This document shows positions 33,278 through 42,889 of a stretch of 64,000 bases of DNA, one piece after another; position 1 is the first letter of the stretch; every line of letters starts with the position of its first letter. Origin of the DNA: Streptomyces zagrosensis. GTDB taxonomy: Bacteria; Actinomycetota; Actinomycetes; Streptomycetales; Streptomycetaceae. The DNA is taken from contig NZ_JACHJL010000005.1 in assembly GCF_014203645.1 (NCBI RefSeq), positions 124,001 to 188,000 on the forward strand, written 5' to 3'. The position numbers and the translations under genes were made by a program. The notes beneath the pieces were generated by a model, which was given only the letters and a program-made list of their open reading frames with translations, ran no database searches and was not told the origin of the DNA.

Positions 33278-34744
33278 ATGAGAGCAACACGCCTGCTCCG
33301 ACCACTGATTGTCGCAGTGGCCATAGCCTTCCTGCCGGCCGCCCTGCCAGCCGCAGCCGACAGCGCGCCGCCGCCCGCCAAGGCCGCCATCCCCACCGAT
33401 CAACTGCGTCCCGACAGCGGTGTCAGCCCACGAGTGGTCAACGGGCAGCGCACCACGGTCAAAGAGAACCCGTCCCTCATCACCGGTCTGCGCGTGGGCG
33501 GCGGCGGCCCGCAGGGCGCCTCCTGCACCGCCTCGGTGGTCGGCCGGAACAAGATCCTCACCGCCGCGCACTGCATGATCGACGCCACCGGTGCCAAGAG
33601 CTACCTGTACGGCGACGATGACCTGAACACCACGGGCGACGAGAGCTTCCGCACCAAGCTCGCCTCCTACAAGGTGCACCCGCAGTACACCGGCACCAAC
33701 AGTTGGCGCACCGGTTACGACGTTGCCGTCGTCACCACAGAGGACGACATTCCGGTGCCCTCAAGCCAGTGGGCCAAGGTCGCAGGATCGGGCGACAGCG
33801 CGCTCACCGAGCCCGGCAAGTCGGGCATGGCGGTCGGCTGGGGCAAGGTCTCCGCCGGTGGCTCCTCCGGTGTGCTCTACAAGACCACGATGCCGGTCAA
33901 TGACGCCGCCAACTGCCAGGTGTTCGACATCAAGGTCAACCCTGAGCTCATGGTCTGCGTCGGCTACAGCGACGGCCGCACCGGGACGTGCTCGGGAGAC
34001 AGCGGCGGCCCGTTCACCGTGGACGGCGTCGTGGTAGGCGTCGTGTCGTGGGGCGCGGGCAACTGCGACCGCTACAGCATCATGGCCCGTCTCACCAACT
34101 CGATGGGTGACTGGGCCAAGAAGGAGATCGGCAATGTTGATCCAGGCGACGGGAAGTTCTCCGTCAGCCTCAACCCCGCCGCTGGACAGGTCGCTCCCGG
34201 CAAGTACGTGTCCACCACGCTGACCAGCAAGGCCGGTGAGGCGGGCGCCGAGAAGGTCGAACTGTCGGCCACCGGATTGCCCACCGGCACGACCGCCACG
34301 TTCCAGCCCACCTCCATCCAGTCCGGTGACACGTCCAAGGTGACCTTCGAGACCTCCACGCAGACCCCGAAGGGCAAGCACACCATCACCGTCGAGGCCA
34401 AGGGCACGTCCGGCACCAAGACCGCGACGTACACGCTCACGGTCGATGACGGCACCAGCCCCGAGGGCCCCAAGCCCGTGCTGGCGAACGACTCCGCCAC
34501 CGTCAGCGCCGGTGGAATCGTTCAGACGAAGATCTCGGTGACCGGCGGGCAGGGCTCCAGCAAGCTCACCGCCACGGGCCTGACGATGTCGCCGATGTTC
34601 TTCCCGCAGACGGTGGCACCCGGTGGAAGCTCACAGATGACCGCCTTCGCTCCGATGACCGCCGGTGTCTACAAGATCACGGTCACGGCCACGGACGAGG
34701 CAGGAAAGACCGGCAGCTCGACCTACACCCTGACCGTCCGCTGA
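33278..34744 (+). CDS. Secreted trypsin-like (S1) protease with C-terminal Ig-like repeats
   Basis: 488 residues. Signal peptide RPLIVAVAIAFLPAALPAAA; catalytic His in ILTAAHCMIDA, Asp in GYDVAVVTTEDD, Ser in TCSGDSGGPFTVDG. After residue ~285 come two Ig-like beta-sandwich repeats (FSVSLNPAAGQVAPGKYVST and SATVSAGGIVQTKISVTGG), likely binding or spacer modules. It follows the S8 gene by ~140 bp, and a strong terminator ends the pair. Confidence 0.9.
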   Translation: MRATRLLRPLIVAVAIAFLPAALPAAADSAPPPAKAAIPTDQLRPDSGVSPRVVNGQRTTVKENPSLITGLRVGGGGPQGASCTASVVGRNKILTAAHCMIDATGAKSYLYGDDDLNTTGDESFRTKLASYKVHPQYTGTNSWRTGYDVAVVTTEDDIPVPSSQWAKVAGSGDSALTEPGKSGMAVGWGKVSAGGSSGVLYKTTMPVNDAANCQVFDIKVNPELMVCVGYSDGRTGTCSGDSGGPFTVDGVVVGVVSWGAGNCDRYSIMARLTNSMGDWAKKEIGNVDPGDGKFSVSLNPAAGQVAPGKYVSTTLTSKAGEAGAEKVELSATGLPTGTTATFQPTSIQSGDTSKVTFETSTQTPKGKHTITVEAKGTSGTKTATYTLTVDDGTSPEGPKPVLANDSATVSAGGIVQTKISVTGGQGSSKLTATGLTMSPMFFPQTVAPGGSSQMTAFAPMTAGVYKITVTATDEAGKTGSSTYTLTVR

Positions 34745-34814
34745 CCATCCACTGACGGACCCGACCGACGACACACAGGGATCAACAACACACGAGAACC
34801 AGCGTCACACGGGG

Positions 34815-34835
34815 CCCGCGAGCACTGCTCGCGGG
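34815..34835 (+). terminator. Intrinsic terminator after the protease gene
   Basis: CCCGCGAGCA-C-TGCTCGCGGG is a perfect inverted repeat (effectively 8-10 bp stem), followed by TCCTTCG. It sits about 70 bp past the trypsin-like stop and before the ECF sigma gene. Confidence 0.8.
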
Positions 34836-35102
34836 TCCTTCGCGTGCGCCGTGCCTTTCGGCGCTGTCGTCCTTGCTGCTGCCGTGCGTGCAGCGCTCCC
34901 AGCCGCTCTGCCCACCGGATCGCACGGCGCGCGACCGCTGCGAGAAGATGGTGCTCATAGGCGACGTGGCGGGCTGACCCGATGAGCCATCGCACCGTAC
35001 GCAACTGCCCGTGCCGACTTCCGGGGTGCGAACGCTTTTGCGGGCCGGACACAAGAAGGGGGAGGAGGCCGCGGAAGGCGCGGCCCGTGGAAGGGGAGGT
35101 CC

Positions 35103-35663
35103 GTGGCAACGGACGAGGAATTGCTGGCGCGCTCGGACACCGACGCGTCGGCCTTCGAACCGCTTGTGGAGCGCCATTCAAGGGCACTGCACGGCTACTT
35201 CGCACGCCGGGCCCCCGGCGCGGCGGACGATCTGCTGGCCGAGGCGTGGCTACGGGCCTATGCGGGCCGCGGCACCTACGACGCGGCCCGCGGGCCGGTC
35301 CGAGCGTGGCTGTTCGGGGTGGCCCGCAACGTGCTGGCCGCGCACTGGCGCGGCCTTGAACGGCCCGCGCTCGGCGCCGCGCTCGCCGGCGCGGCGAGCA
35401 GCGACCCATGGCACGCCGTAGACCAGAGGTTGGACGCGGCGGCGATCGCGCCGCTGATGCGCAGGACCTTGGCCGAGCTGCCCGCCGTGGAGCGGGAACT
35501 GCTGCTGTTGATCGCGTGGGAACAGCTCAGCCCCACCGAGGCCGCGGCCGTTGTCGGCGTCCCCGCGGGCACGGCCAGATCCCGGCTGCACCGGGCGCGT
35601 ACCCGGCTGCGCGAGGCGCTAAGCCCAGCTATCCCGCTTCCCCTGACAGGAGACCTCGCATGA
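35103..35663 (+). CDS. ECF-type RNA polymerase sigma factor
   Basis: 186 residues with region 2 (FEPLVERHSRALHGYFARRA, DDLLAEAWLRAYAGRGTYD) and region 4 (LAELPAVERELLLLIAWEQL / SPTEAAAVVGVPAGTARSRL). GTG 35103 is preceded by GGGGAGG. It overlaps the downstream membrane gene by 4 nt (ATGA), the usual sigma/coupled-regulator arrangement. Confidence 0.88.
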   Translation: MATDEELLARSDTDASAFEPLVERHSRALHGYFARRAPGAADDLLAEAWLRAYAGRGTYDAARGPVRAWLFGVARNVLAAHWRGLERPALGAALAGAASSDPWHAVDQRLDAAAIAPLMRRTLAELPAVERELLLLIAWEQLSPTEAAAVVGVPAGTARSRLHRARTRLREALSPAIPLPLTGDLA

Positions 35664-36643
35664 CCGGGCAGGACAGGAACACCAACAGCGCGGACTTCCT
35701 CGACTTCCCCGGTGCGGGCCGGTTGCGGGCAGCGGGCAAGGTCGCGCCGCCTTCGGCGGACGCCGTCGCCACGGCGCTGGCCGCGGTGCGTTCGGCGGCC
35801 AGCCAGGCGCGGGAGGACGGGCCGGCCGTCGAGCTCGAACGGGAGCCGGTGGCCGCGATCGTCCCGGTACGGACGTGGCGGCGGCACCTTCCCGTGCTCG
35901 TCTCGGCGGCGGCTGTCGTGGCGATCGCGTTGGGGATCGCGTTCCAGCCCTGGTCGGGCTCCGAGAACGTGCAGGGCTCCCCGGCGGCGGAGGAGCGGGC
36001 GGGGACGGCACCGTACTGGAAGGTGCGGACCCTCCAGTGGAATCGGAGTATCGACAAGACCAAGCGGCCGGACGAAACGTACGAGACCGTCTGGGTGAGC
36101 CGAAGCGGCACCCGCGGGAAGCCCGGCAACCACCCGGTCCAGGACTACTCCCAAAAGGACATGGGAGGAACGGCCTATGTGATCGGCGACCATCCAGTCA
36201 TGTGGGACGACCTCAAGAAGCTGCCCACCGAGCCGGTGGCGCTGCGGGCCCGGCTTGTCGGGAAGACCACCGGAGAGTCGGCCGCGGAGGGGCTCTTCGA
36301 CGGCGTCGAAGAGTTGCTCACCCGCTCACCCGCCGAACCGCGGCTGCGGGCCGCGCTGTTCAAGGTCCTCACCGGGATTCCCGGTGCGCGGGTGACGGAG
36401 CGAGTCAAGGACAGCACTGGGCGCGCCGGCACGGCCGTCGAACTGGACGCCGACACCTGGCGCCGGCAACTGATCGTCGACACCAGAGCGTTCCATGTGC
36501 TGGAGTCCAGGGACACGGCGCGTAACGACGGCCTGCCGTGGGGGAATTGGCAGCTGCGGGCCGGTGACCTCCTCCACCGCACCACCTACCTCTCGATGGG
36601 GCCCGTCTGGACAGCGCCGGAGCTGGACCCGCTGACTGAGTAG
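35660..36643 (+). CDS. Membrane-anchored protein coupled to the ECF sigma factor (CU044_5270-like)
   Basis: 327 residues. N-terminal ~70 residues cytosolic, one transmembrane helix (HLPVLVSAAAVVAIALGIAF), then an extracytoplasmic domain with repeats of Trp/Asp/Thr. From memory this layout matches the CU044_5270 family found behind ECF sigma genes, so it may act as an anti-sigma-like partner; it lacks a recognisable zinc motif. The start overlaps the sigma stop. Confidence 0.7.
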   Translation: MTGQDRNTNSADFLDFPGAGRLRAAGKVAPPSADAVATALAAVRSAASQAREDGPAVELEREPVAAIVPVRTWRRHLPVLVSAAAVVAIALGIAFQPWSGSENVQGSPAAEERAGTAPYWKVRTLQWNRSIDKTKRPDETYETVWVSRSGTRGKPGNHPVQDYSQKDMGGTAYVIGDHPVMWDDLKKLPTEPVALRARLVGKTTGESAAEGLFDGVEELLTRSPAEPRLRAALFKVLTGIPGARVTERVKDSTGRAGTAVELDADTWRRQLIVDTRAFHVLESRDTARNDGLPWGNWQLRAGDLLHRTTYLSMGPVWTAPELDPLTE

Positions 36644-36821
36644 CGGACCCCCTTCAGCATCAGACAGCTCATGCACGTACGCGGCGGCCTTCGTCTTGGT
36701 TGGTGCACCTTGGTCACCGCCCATGATCAAGCGAAGGCCGCCGCACGATCCGGCGAACGCCCAGATGAGCAGCCTGGTGTGAGGAGTATGTCGATGCCCA
36801 GATCTAGGCGGGCGTCGGCCG

Positions 36822-38186
36822 TCAGCGGAGCCGACGAACGAAGACGTCTTGGGCGCCGTTGGTGTCGCCCGCTACCAGGTCGGGGGCGTCGCTGGTGAAA
36901 AGCAAGGAACGCCCGGACCGGTCGGGGGATGCGCCCCACGATCCGCCGGCGGGTGCGTGTCCCTCGGGTGTGGAAGTGATACGGGCGATCTTCCCGGTCA
37001 CCAGGTCGCGGCCATAGATGTGCCACTCAGCGTTGGTGTCCCCCGGGGAGAGGCCCAGGTCGGAGCACGTGAAGTAGACGGTCCGGTTGTCCGGGCTCAG
37101 GCCCTGGCCGTAGACGGTGCGCTGTGGAACGCTGCCGTCCGGCATCAGCACCAACCGCCGATAGCTACCCGTTCGCAGATCCCGCGCGTAGTAGTTCCAC
37201 GCGCCGGTCGGCTCACCCTCGGGCACGATCCGCTCCCCGCTCTGGAACAGCAGATACCGGCTGTCGGCGGAGAACGCTAGCTCGTAACTGACCTTGGCGG
37301 GCAGGCCGTTGTGGTTGTAGGCGCCCGCCGTCGTCTGCTCCGTGCGCCGGTCATGCACCCCGAAGGTGACGTAGGGCACAGGTCGCTTCACCGCCTGCTG
37401 GGGCCTGGTCCAGGGGAAGAGCGTCTTGGCCGTGGTGGTGAAGGTGGCCTGGCGGCCGTCAGGGCTCAGGAGCGATTCGGAAGACGGGGCGTCGCCCTGG
37501 GTGCCGTCAGTGGCGACGCTGACCAGTTCGGTGGTGCCCCGTTGCCGGTCACGTACGTAGACGTCACCCGTGCCGTTGGTGTCCTTCGGCCCGAAGTCGG
37601 AGCGCAGCGAGGTGAAGGAGACGTACCGGCCGTCCGTGCTGATGGATGCCCCGAAGCTGCGACCGTCCGGGGCCTTCGTGCCCTTGGTGGTGAGCAGTTC
37701 GGTGGTGCCCTTCCACCGGTCGCGCAGGTAGACATCAGCGCCCTCGTTAGTGTCGCTCGCATCGAGCGCGGACTGCGCGTCGAAGACGACGAACCGCCCG
37801 TTGGCGCTCACGGCCTGCCTGCCTCCAAGCCCGGATGCCAACTGCCCATCCGTCCCCACGCTGACCACTTCGACCTTCTCGGTGCGCAGGTCCTTCGCGT
37901 AAATCTGGATGCCCGGGGTTGCGCCGGGTAGCAGATTGCTGGCCTCGCTGACGAAGACGACGGTGTGCCCGTCGCCGCTGAGGATGCCGCCCCAGGACGC
38001 ACCGTTGGCCTGCTGTCCGTCTGCGGTGACGCTGACCCGCTCGATGAGGGGCGGGGGCCCAGCCGGTGAGGACGCGGCCGGGGGCTGGTGGGACGTCTCG
38101 GTGGAACCGTGGGCAGGGGACGCGGGCAGCGTGAGGAGACAGAGCCCCACCGCGGGAAGCGCGGTTGCCAGGCGTAAGAGTCGCAT
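36822..38186 (-). CDS. Secreted TolB-like beta-propeller protein
   Basis: 454 residues. Signal peptide LRLATALPAVGLCLLTLPAS, then repeated propeller blades of the form SxDGRYVxFxSxxxxLxxxD-TNxxxDVYxRD (for example SADSRYLLFQSGERIVPE and STDGRYVSFTSLRSDFGPKD). About six blades. ATG 38186 has GGGAGG upstream; the longer frame to 38390 is rejected. An extracellular or surface propeller of unknown ligand. Confidence 0.82.
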   Translation of the reverse strand: MRLLRLATALPAVGLCLLTLPASPAHGSTETSHQPPAASSPAGPPPLIERVSVTADGQQANGASWGGILSGDGHTVVFVSEASNLLPGATPGIQIYAKDLRTEKVEVVSVGTDGQLASGLGGRQAVSANGRFVVFDAQSALDASDTNEGADVYLRDRWKGTTELLTTKGTKAPDGRSFGASISTDGRYVSFTSLRSDFGPKDTNGTGDVYVRDRQRGTTELVSVATDGTQGDAPSSESLLSPDGRQATFTTTAKTLFPWTRPQQAVKRPVPYVTFGVHDRRTEQTTAGAYNHNGLPAKVSYELAFSADSRYLLFQSGERIVPEGEPTGAWNYYARDLRTGSYRRLVLMPDGSVPQRTVYGQGLSPDNRTVYFTCSDLGLSPGDTNAEWHIYGRDLVTGKIARITSTPEGHAPAGGSWGASPDRSGRSLLFTSDAPDLVAGDTNGAQDVFVRRLR

Positions 38187-38288
38187 GAAGCCTCCCAGGA
38201 CATGTGAGCCCCCTGACGGGGACAGGCCAAGCCAAGCCCGGCCGGGGAGCCCGGTCAACCGAAGAACGGGCCACTCCGCCGCACAGGC

Positions 38289-38370
38289 CAGGAGTTGCCA
38301 TGCCCGGAGGCGGTGAGTTGCCTTGCGTGGACGCCAGGAGTTGCCTTGCGTGGACGCCAGGGGCTGCCGC
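38289..38370. repeat. 23-bp tandem repeat upstream of the propeller gene
   Basis: GAGTTGCCTTGCGTGGACGC plus CAG is present twice exactly (38315-38337, 38338-38360) with a partial copy before and a degenerate one after. It lies in the divergent promoter region between the propeller and VWA genes. Confidence 0.75.
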
Positions 38371-38466
38371 GGGGGCAGGCAGGTGATCATCCTTCAAGAT
38401 CCATTGTCAGTGCCTGCCCATAGTGTGGAGATGTCACTTGGGGAGCCCCGAAGAAGGAGCAGAAGC

Positions 38467-39525
38467 ATGTCCGCCAACAAGATCCAGCACAAGGTGAATC
38501 ACGTCGCGCTGGTAGTGGACTGTTCAGGTTCCATGCGTCCACACCAAAGCCAACTGGTCCGCGTCGTGGACGAGTTCGTGGCAGGCTTGAAGGCCGAGTC
38601 GGACAGCCTCGGTCATGAGACTCGCATCAGCCTCTACTCCTTCGACCATCAGGTGGAGAACCTGGTCTGGGACATGGACGTGAAGCATCTGCCGTCCATG
38701 CGGGGCCTGTACAAGGTAAACAACGGTGCTACGGCGCTCATCGAAGCGTCATTGAAGTCGCTGGACGACCTGGGCCACATCTGGGAGGAGTACGGCGAGC
38801 ACAGCTTCCTTCAAATTGTGGTGACGGATGGCGAAGAGAACGCCTCCGGTGGCGACCGACGACACGATGGTGACATGGCCATCCTCGGCCCCTGGCTCGA
38901 CAAGATCGCGGCGAAGATGGGTGCGCTTGCGAGCCACTGGACTTCCGCGATCCTCGTTCCCAACTCCCTGGCGAAGCGAACCGCTCAGAACTACGGCTTC
39001 CCGGCGGGAAACATCGCGATCTGGGATGCGGATTCTCAGGAGGGTGTCGAGGAGGCGATCGGTACCGTGCGCGCTGCCGCCACCAGCTTCCTCCGAGGCC
39101 GCGAACAGGGCGTGCGCGGCACGAAGAACCTGTTCGCGATCGGCCAGGACATATCGGTTGACGACGTGCGGGCGAACCTCGAACCGGTCCCGGCTGACAA
39201 ATACCGACTCCTGAAGGTCGATACGGAGGTCGAGATTCGATCCTTCGTCGATTCGCATCCGGGCGTGACGTACGAACGAGGCTCGTGCTACTACCAGTTG
39301 GGTACCCGGGTTCAGGTTCAGCCCGACAAGGAAGTCATCGTGGTCGAGAAGGACACCGACCGCGCATACACGGGCGACGCGGCGCGCAGCCTTCTGTTCG
39401 GCACAGATGTCCAGGGGACCGTATCGGTCAAGGCGGGGCGTAATCCCAAGTTGGAGGTATATGTGCAAAGTCGTTCGGTGAACAGGAAGCTCAAGCCGAA
39501 TACGCGGCTGCTCATCATGCTGTGA
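38467..39525 (+). CDS. VWA domain-containing protein
   Basis: 352 residues. A von Willebrand A domain with a complete MIDAS: VVDCSGSMRPHQ (DxSxS), NNGATALIEASL (Thr) and VVTDGEENASGG (Asp). Central and C-terminal regions (e.g. SVDDVRANLEPVPADKY and TSFLRGREQGVRGTKN) are of unknown fold, beta-rich. ATG 38467 has an AAGGAG upstream. No signal peptide, so intracellular. No adjacent AAA ATPase, which such proteins often need. Confidence 0.8.
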   Translation: MSANKIQHKVNHVALVVDCSGSMRPHQSQLVRVVDEFVAGLKAESDSLGHETRISLYSFDHQVENLVWDMDVKHLPSMRGLYKVNNGATALIEASLKSLDDLGHIWEEYGEHSFLQIVVTDGEENASGGDRRHDGDMAILGPWLDKIAAKMGALASHWTSAILVPNSLAKRTAQNYGFPAGNIAIWDADSQEGVEEAIGTVRAAATSFLRGREQGVRGTKNLFAIGQDISVDDVRANLEPVPADKYRLLKVDTEVEIRSFVDSHPGVTYERGSCYYQLGTRVQVQPDKEVIVVEKDTDRAYTGDAARSLLFGTDVQGTVSVKAGRNPKLEVYVQSRSVNRKLKPNTRLLIML

Positions 39526-39564
39526 ACATCACGAACATCACGAACATCACGAACATCACGAACA
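39524..39564. repeat. 9-bp tandem repeat GAACATCAC x4 at the VWA stop codon
   Basis: Four exact copies of GAACATCAC (39524-39559) and a partial fifth; the repeat overlaps the last two bases of the VWA TGA. Read on the minus strand it encodes VMF repeats, but no real gene is supported there. Confidence 0.85.
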
Positions 39565-40535
39565 GGGCGTAGAGCGTGCGGCCCAGGACCGGGTGCGCTG
39601 AGTCGGCCAGTCGCGGGGGACTACTCGGGTAGGCCGCCCGGCTCCCGCACCGCCTTCGATAACACCCGCACACCGCGTCACGGGGGTACGGCGCGCAGAA
39701 GCCGTGGACGGGACATGCCCCCAGACCATGTCCATGGGCGGCGAACAGCACACTCTCATGTGAACGCCGGTGTCTGCCTCTTCAGCAACCGCTCGCTGTG
39801 CACGACGAGTTCGCCGGCTCTCCCCCGTACTGCGCCGGCAAGACACTGGACCGGCCCACAAGTCTTGGGCCGACCGGCAGGGCACCGCCCGACCAGCCAA
39901 GACACCGTGCATGGCGACTCCGGCAACAAGGCGGGGCCAGGGCTCGCCTCATTGCTCGTGTGCGCCGCCGCGCTCGTGAGGTCCGGGTGCCTTGCCGAAT
40001 GCGAGTCGGTCGAACTTCTCCCTGATGGATGAGCGTCCGCTGCCGACTGGGGCTCTCACACCCTGGTCGAGGTGCCGCCTGCGGCTTCGGCGACAGCGGT
40101 GACTGCGACAGCGGCAGTGGCAGTGGCAGTGGCGGGGACGATGGGGATGACGGGGCGGTCGGTCGGTGCGCCGGCATGCGGGTGTCCGCGGTGGCGTGGC
40201 GCGAGTGTCACGACGCGATCCGCCAGGAGAAGCTGTAAGCGCTGTCATGCACTACCCGCCCCCTGACCAACCCAGAGCACGCTCCAGCGCATCCGCCACC
40301 GGGACTGACGCCGATCGCCCCGTGAGTGCGCCCGTAGGCCACGGAGCTGATCTAACGAGTCGCCGCGCCGCACCCTCTACCGCTGCCGACGTGGTGCGCA
40401 CGAAACGAAAGGTGTCCTCTTGCCCGAGCCACTGTGGGGGGCTAGGTGTGATAGAAAGCGCTTGCTGTGCACTGCCTGCTCACTTCCGGCTCAAGAAGGG
40501 TTTGGATATACCGCGATGCCCCATGGAGGCACGTC
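39526..40535. other. 1-kb gap, no supported gene
   Basis: No frame with a convincing start, codon pattern or domain. Contains the end of a 9-bp repeat, GGCAGT-type microsatellite around 40095-40140, and the LacI-like operator and promoter for the sugar operon near its right end. Confidence 0.5.
40451..40468. promoter_or_regulatory. LacI-family-type operator before the sugar operon
   Basis: GTGTGATAGAAAGCGCTTGC is centred on a perfect 8-bp AAGCGCTT core at 40456-40463, 72 bp upstream of the GTG of the Gfo/Idh/MocA gene. LacI/GalR regulators in streptomycetes recognise AGCGCT-centred palindromes. No lacI gene is visible nearby. Confidence 0.5.
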
Positions 40536-41687
40536 GTGACACGCAGGACCGTGCGCATCGCCGTGAACGGCGTCACCGGGCGGATGGGCTACCGCCAGCA
40601 CCTGGTGCGTTCTCTTCTCGCCATCCGGGAGCAGGGCGGCCTCGACCTCGGTGGCGGCGATGTGCTGTGGCCTGAGCCCGTTCTCGTCGGTCGCCGGGAG
40701 TACGCGCTGCGCGAGATCGCCGACCGGCATGATCTCTCGGAGGTCGCCACCGATCTCGACGCCGTGCTCGCCGACGACAGCATCGACATCTACTTCGACG
40801 CCCAGGTCACCTCGGCCCGCGTGGAGGCGCTGAAGAAGGCCATCGCTGCGGGAAAGCACCTCTACACGGAGAAGCCGACCGCCACCGATGTTGCCGGCGC
40901 TCTTGAGCTGGCTCGCCTCGCTCAGGACAAGGGCGTCAAGCACGGGGTGGTGCAGGACAAGCTGTTCTTGCCGGGTCTGCTCAAGCTCAAGCGCCTGGTG
41001 GACGGCGGCTTTTTCGGCGACATCCTGACCGTACGCGGCGAGTTCGGATACTGGGTCTTCGAGGGCGACTGGCAGGACGCACAGCGGCCCTCGTGGAACT
41101 ACCGCGCCGAGGCCGGCGGAGGCATCACCATCGACATGTTCCCGCACTGGGAGTACGTGCTGCATGAGCTGTTCGGCCGCGTCACCTCCGTCAACGCGCA
41201 CATCACCACACACATCCCGCAGCGCTGGGACGAGCGGGGCAAGCAGTACGCGGTGACGGCTGACGACGCCGCCTACGGCATCTTCCAGTTGGAGGGCGGG
41301 GTGATTGCGCAGATCAACTCTTCGTGGGCGGTACGGGTAAACCGCGATGAACTCGTCGAGTTCCAGGTCGATGGCACGCACGGCTCGGCGGTCGCGGGCC
41401 TGCGAAACTGTCGCGTCCAACACCGCGCGGCCACGCCCAAGCCGGTATGGAACCCGGATGTGCCGCTCACCGAGTCCTTCCGTGACCAGTGGCAGGAGAT
41501 CCCGGACAACGCTGAGTTCGACAACGGCTTCAAGGCCCAGTGGGAGTTGTTCCTGCGCCATGTTGCGTTGGACGAGCCGTACCACTGGGACTTGTTGGCG
41601 GGCGCGCGTGGCGTGCAGCTCGCCGAGCTGGGGTTGCGGTCGTCGGCGCAAGGTCGCCGCCTGAGCGTCCCGAAGCTCTCTTTGTGA
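40536..41687 (+). CDS. Gfo/Idh/MocA family oxidoreductase
   Basis: 383 residues. N-terminal NAD(P) Rossmann domain (RIAVNGVTGRMGYRQHLVRS), then the active-site KPT segment LYTEKPTATDVAGALEL and the substrate domain with SWNYRAEAGGGITIDMFPHW. First gene of a three-gene operon; GTG 40536 with GGAGG upstream. Likely oxidises a sugar or polyol at a ring carbon; exact substrate unknown. Confidence 0.87.
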   Translation: MTRRTVRIAVNGVTGRMGYRQHLVRSLLAIREQGGLDLGGGDVLWPEPVLVGRREYALREIADRHDLSEVATDLDAVLADDSIDIYFDAQVTSARVEALKKAIAAGKHLYTEKPTATDVAGALELARLAQDKGVKHGVVQDKLFLPGLLKLKRLVDGGFFGDILTVRGEFGYWVFEGDWQDAQRPSWNYRAEAGGGITIDMFPHWEYVLHELFGRVTSVNAHITTHIPQRWDERGKQYAVTADDAAYGIFQLEGGVIAQINSSWAVRVNRDELVEFQVDGTHGSAVAGLRNCRVQHRAATPKPVWNPDVPLTESFRDQWQEIPDNAEFDNGFKAQWELFLRHVALDEPYHWDLLAGARGVQLAELGLRSSAQGRRLSVPKLSL

Positions 41688-42838
41688 ACATCCGTCTCCC
41701 CAACCCCGACGGCACGGTGCGCACCTACGAGCCACGTACCGACCCCCTGCGCTGCACGGCCGGCGGGCCCTTCACCTCCCGCACCGTCTTCTCGGCCGCC
41801 CATGTCGTAGCCGATCCGTACGCGGACACCACTCCCGACTCCCCCGCCGCCATCGACTGGGACGCCACCCTCGCCTTCCGCCGCCACCTGTGGTCGCACG
41901 GCCTGGGTGTGGCCGAGGCCATGGACACCGCGCAGCGCGGCATGGGCCTGGACTGGGCCGCAGCGGCCGAGTTGATCCGTCGCTCCGCTGCCGAGGCGCG
42001 TGCGGTCGGCGGCACGATCGGGTGTGGTGTCGGCAGCGACCAGTTGAGCGGGCCCGCCACGCTGGCGCAGGTCCGTGCCGCCTACGAGGAGCAGCTCGAA
42101 CTTGTCCAGTCCACAGGCGCCCAGGCGATCGTGTTGGCCTCCCGTGCCCTCGCGGCCGTGGCCTCCTCGCCGGATGACTACCTAGAGGTCTATACGCACC
42201 TGCTGCGTCAGGCAGCCCAGCCGGTGATCTTGCACTGGCTTGGTGCGATGTTCGATCCGGCGCTGGAAGGCTATTGGGGCTCGAAGGACCTGGACGTGGC
42301 CACCGCGCTCTTTCTTCGCGTGATCGAGGCCCACCCGGGCAAGGTCGATGGCATCAAGGTTTCGCTGCTGGACGCTCGGCGCGAGGTGGACTTGCGCCGT
42401 CGTCTCCCGCAGGGCGTGCGGTGCTACACGGGTGATGACTTCAACTACCCGGAGCTGATCGCGGGCGATGACGTGGGATTCAGTCACGCTCTGCTCGGCA
42501 TCTTTGATCCACTCGGGCCGCTGGCAGCGGAAGCTGTGCGCTCTTTGGATACGGGTGACGTCGAGAAATTCCGCGAACTCCTCGACCCGACCGTCGAGCT
42601 CTCCCGTCATCTGTTTCAGGCCCCGACGCGGTTTTACAAAACCGGTGTGGTGTTCCTGGCGTGGCTAGCAGGGCACCAGTCCCACTTCACGATGGTCGGC
42701 GGCTATCAGTCGGCCCGTTCGCTGCCGCATCTGGCTCGGGCTTACGAACTGGCGGACGGCCTGGGCCTCTTCTCGGACCCCGCACTCGCCGAGACCCGTA
42801 TGAAGTCCCTGCTGACCGTCCACGGAGTTTCGCAGTGA
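41684..42838 (+). CDS. DUF993 family protein (dihydrodipicolinate-synthase-like barrel)
   Basis: 384 residues, start GTG overlapping the previous stop (GTGA). Matches from memory the DUF993 family, predicted DapA-like TIM-barrel lyases or aldolases: GGPFTSRTVFSAAHVVADPY near the N-terminus, VILHWLGAMFDPALEGYWGS and VDGIKVSLLD in the barrel. It probably cleaves or transforms a keto-sugar acid made by the oxidoreductase. Function experimentally unknown. Confidence 0.8.
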   Translation: MNIRLPNPDGTVRTYEPRTDPLRCTAGGPFTSRTVFSAAHVVADPYADTTPDSPAAIDWDATLAFRRHLWSHGLGVAEAMDTAQRGMGLDWAAAAELIRRSAAEARAVGGTIGCGVGSDQLSGPATLAQVRAAYEEQLELVQSTGAQAIVLASRALAAVASSPDDYLEVYTHLLRQAAQPVILHWLGAMFDPALEGYWGSKDLDVATALFLRVIEAHPGKVDGIKVSLLDARREVDLRRRLPQGVRCYTGDDFNYPELIAGDDVGFSHALLGIFDPLGPLAAEAVRSLDTGDVEKFRELLDPTVELSRHLFQAPTRFYKTGVVFLAWLAGHQSHFTMVGGYQSARSLPHLARAYELADGLGLFSDPALAETRMKSLLTVHGVSQ

Positions 42839-42889
42839 ACGCTCTTTCCCGCTTCCGGAGTTCCGCAGTGAACGCTCTTTCCCGCTTCA
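42824..42889 (+). repeat. 33-bp tandem duplication spanning the stop/start overlap
   Basis: Two copies of GGAGTTyCGCAGTGAACGCT plus CTTTCCCGCTTC (42824-42856 and 42857-42889) differ at one or two bases. Each copy carries the GTGA overlap and a GTG start for the isomerase, so the third gene has two in-frame starts 33 nt apart. Confidence 0.85.
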
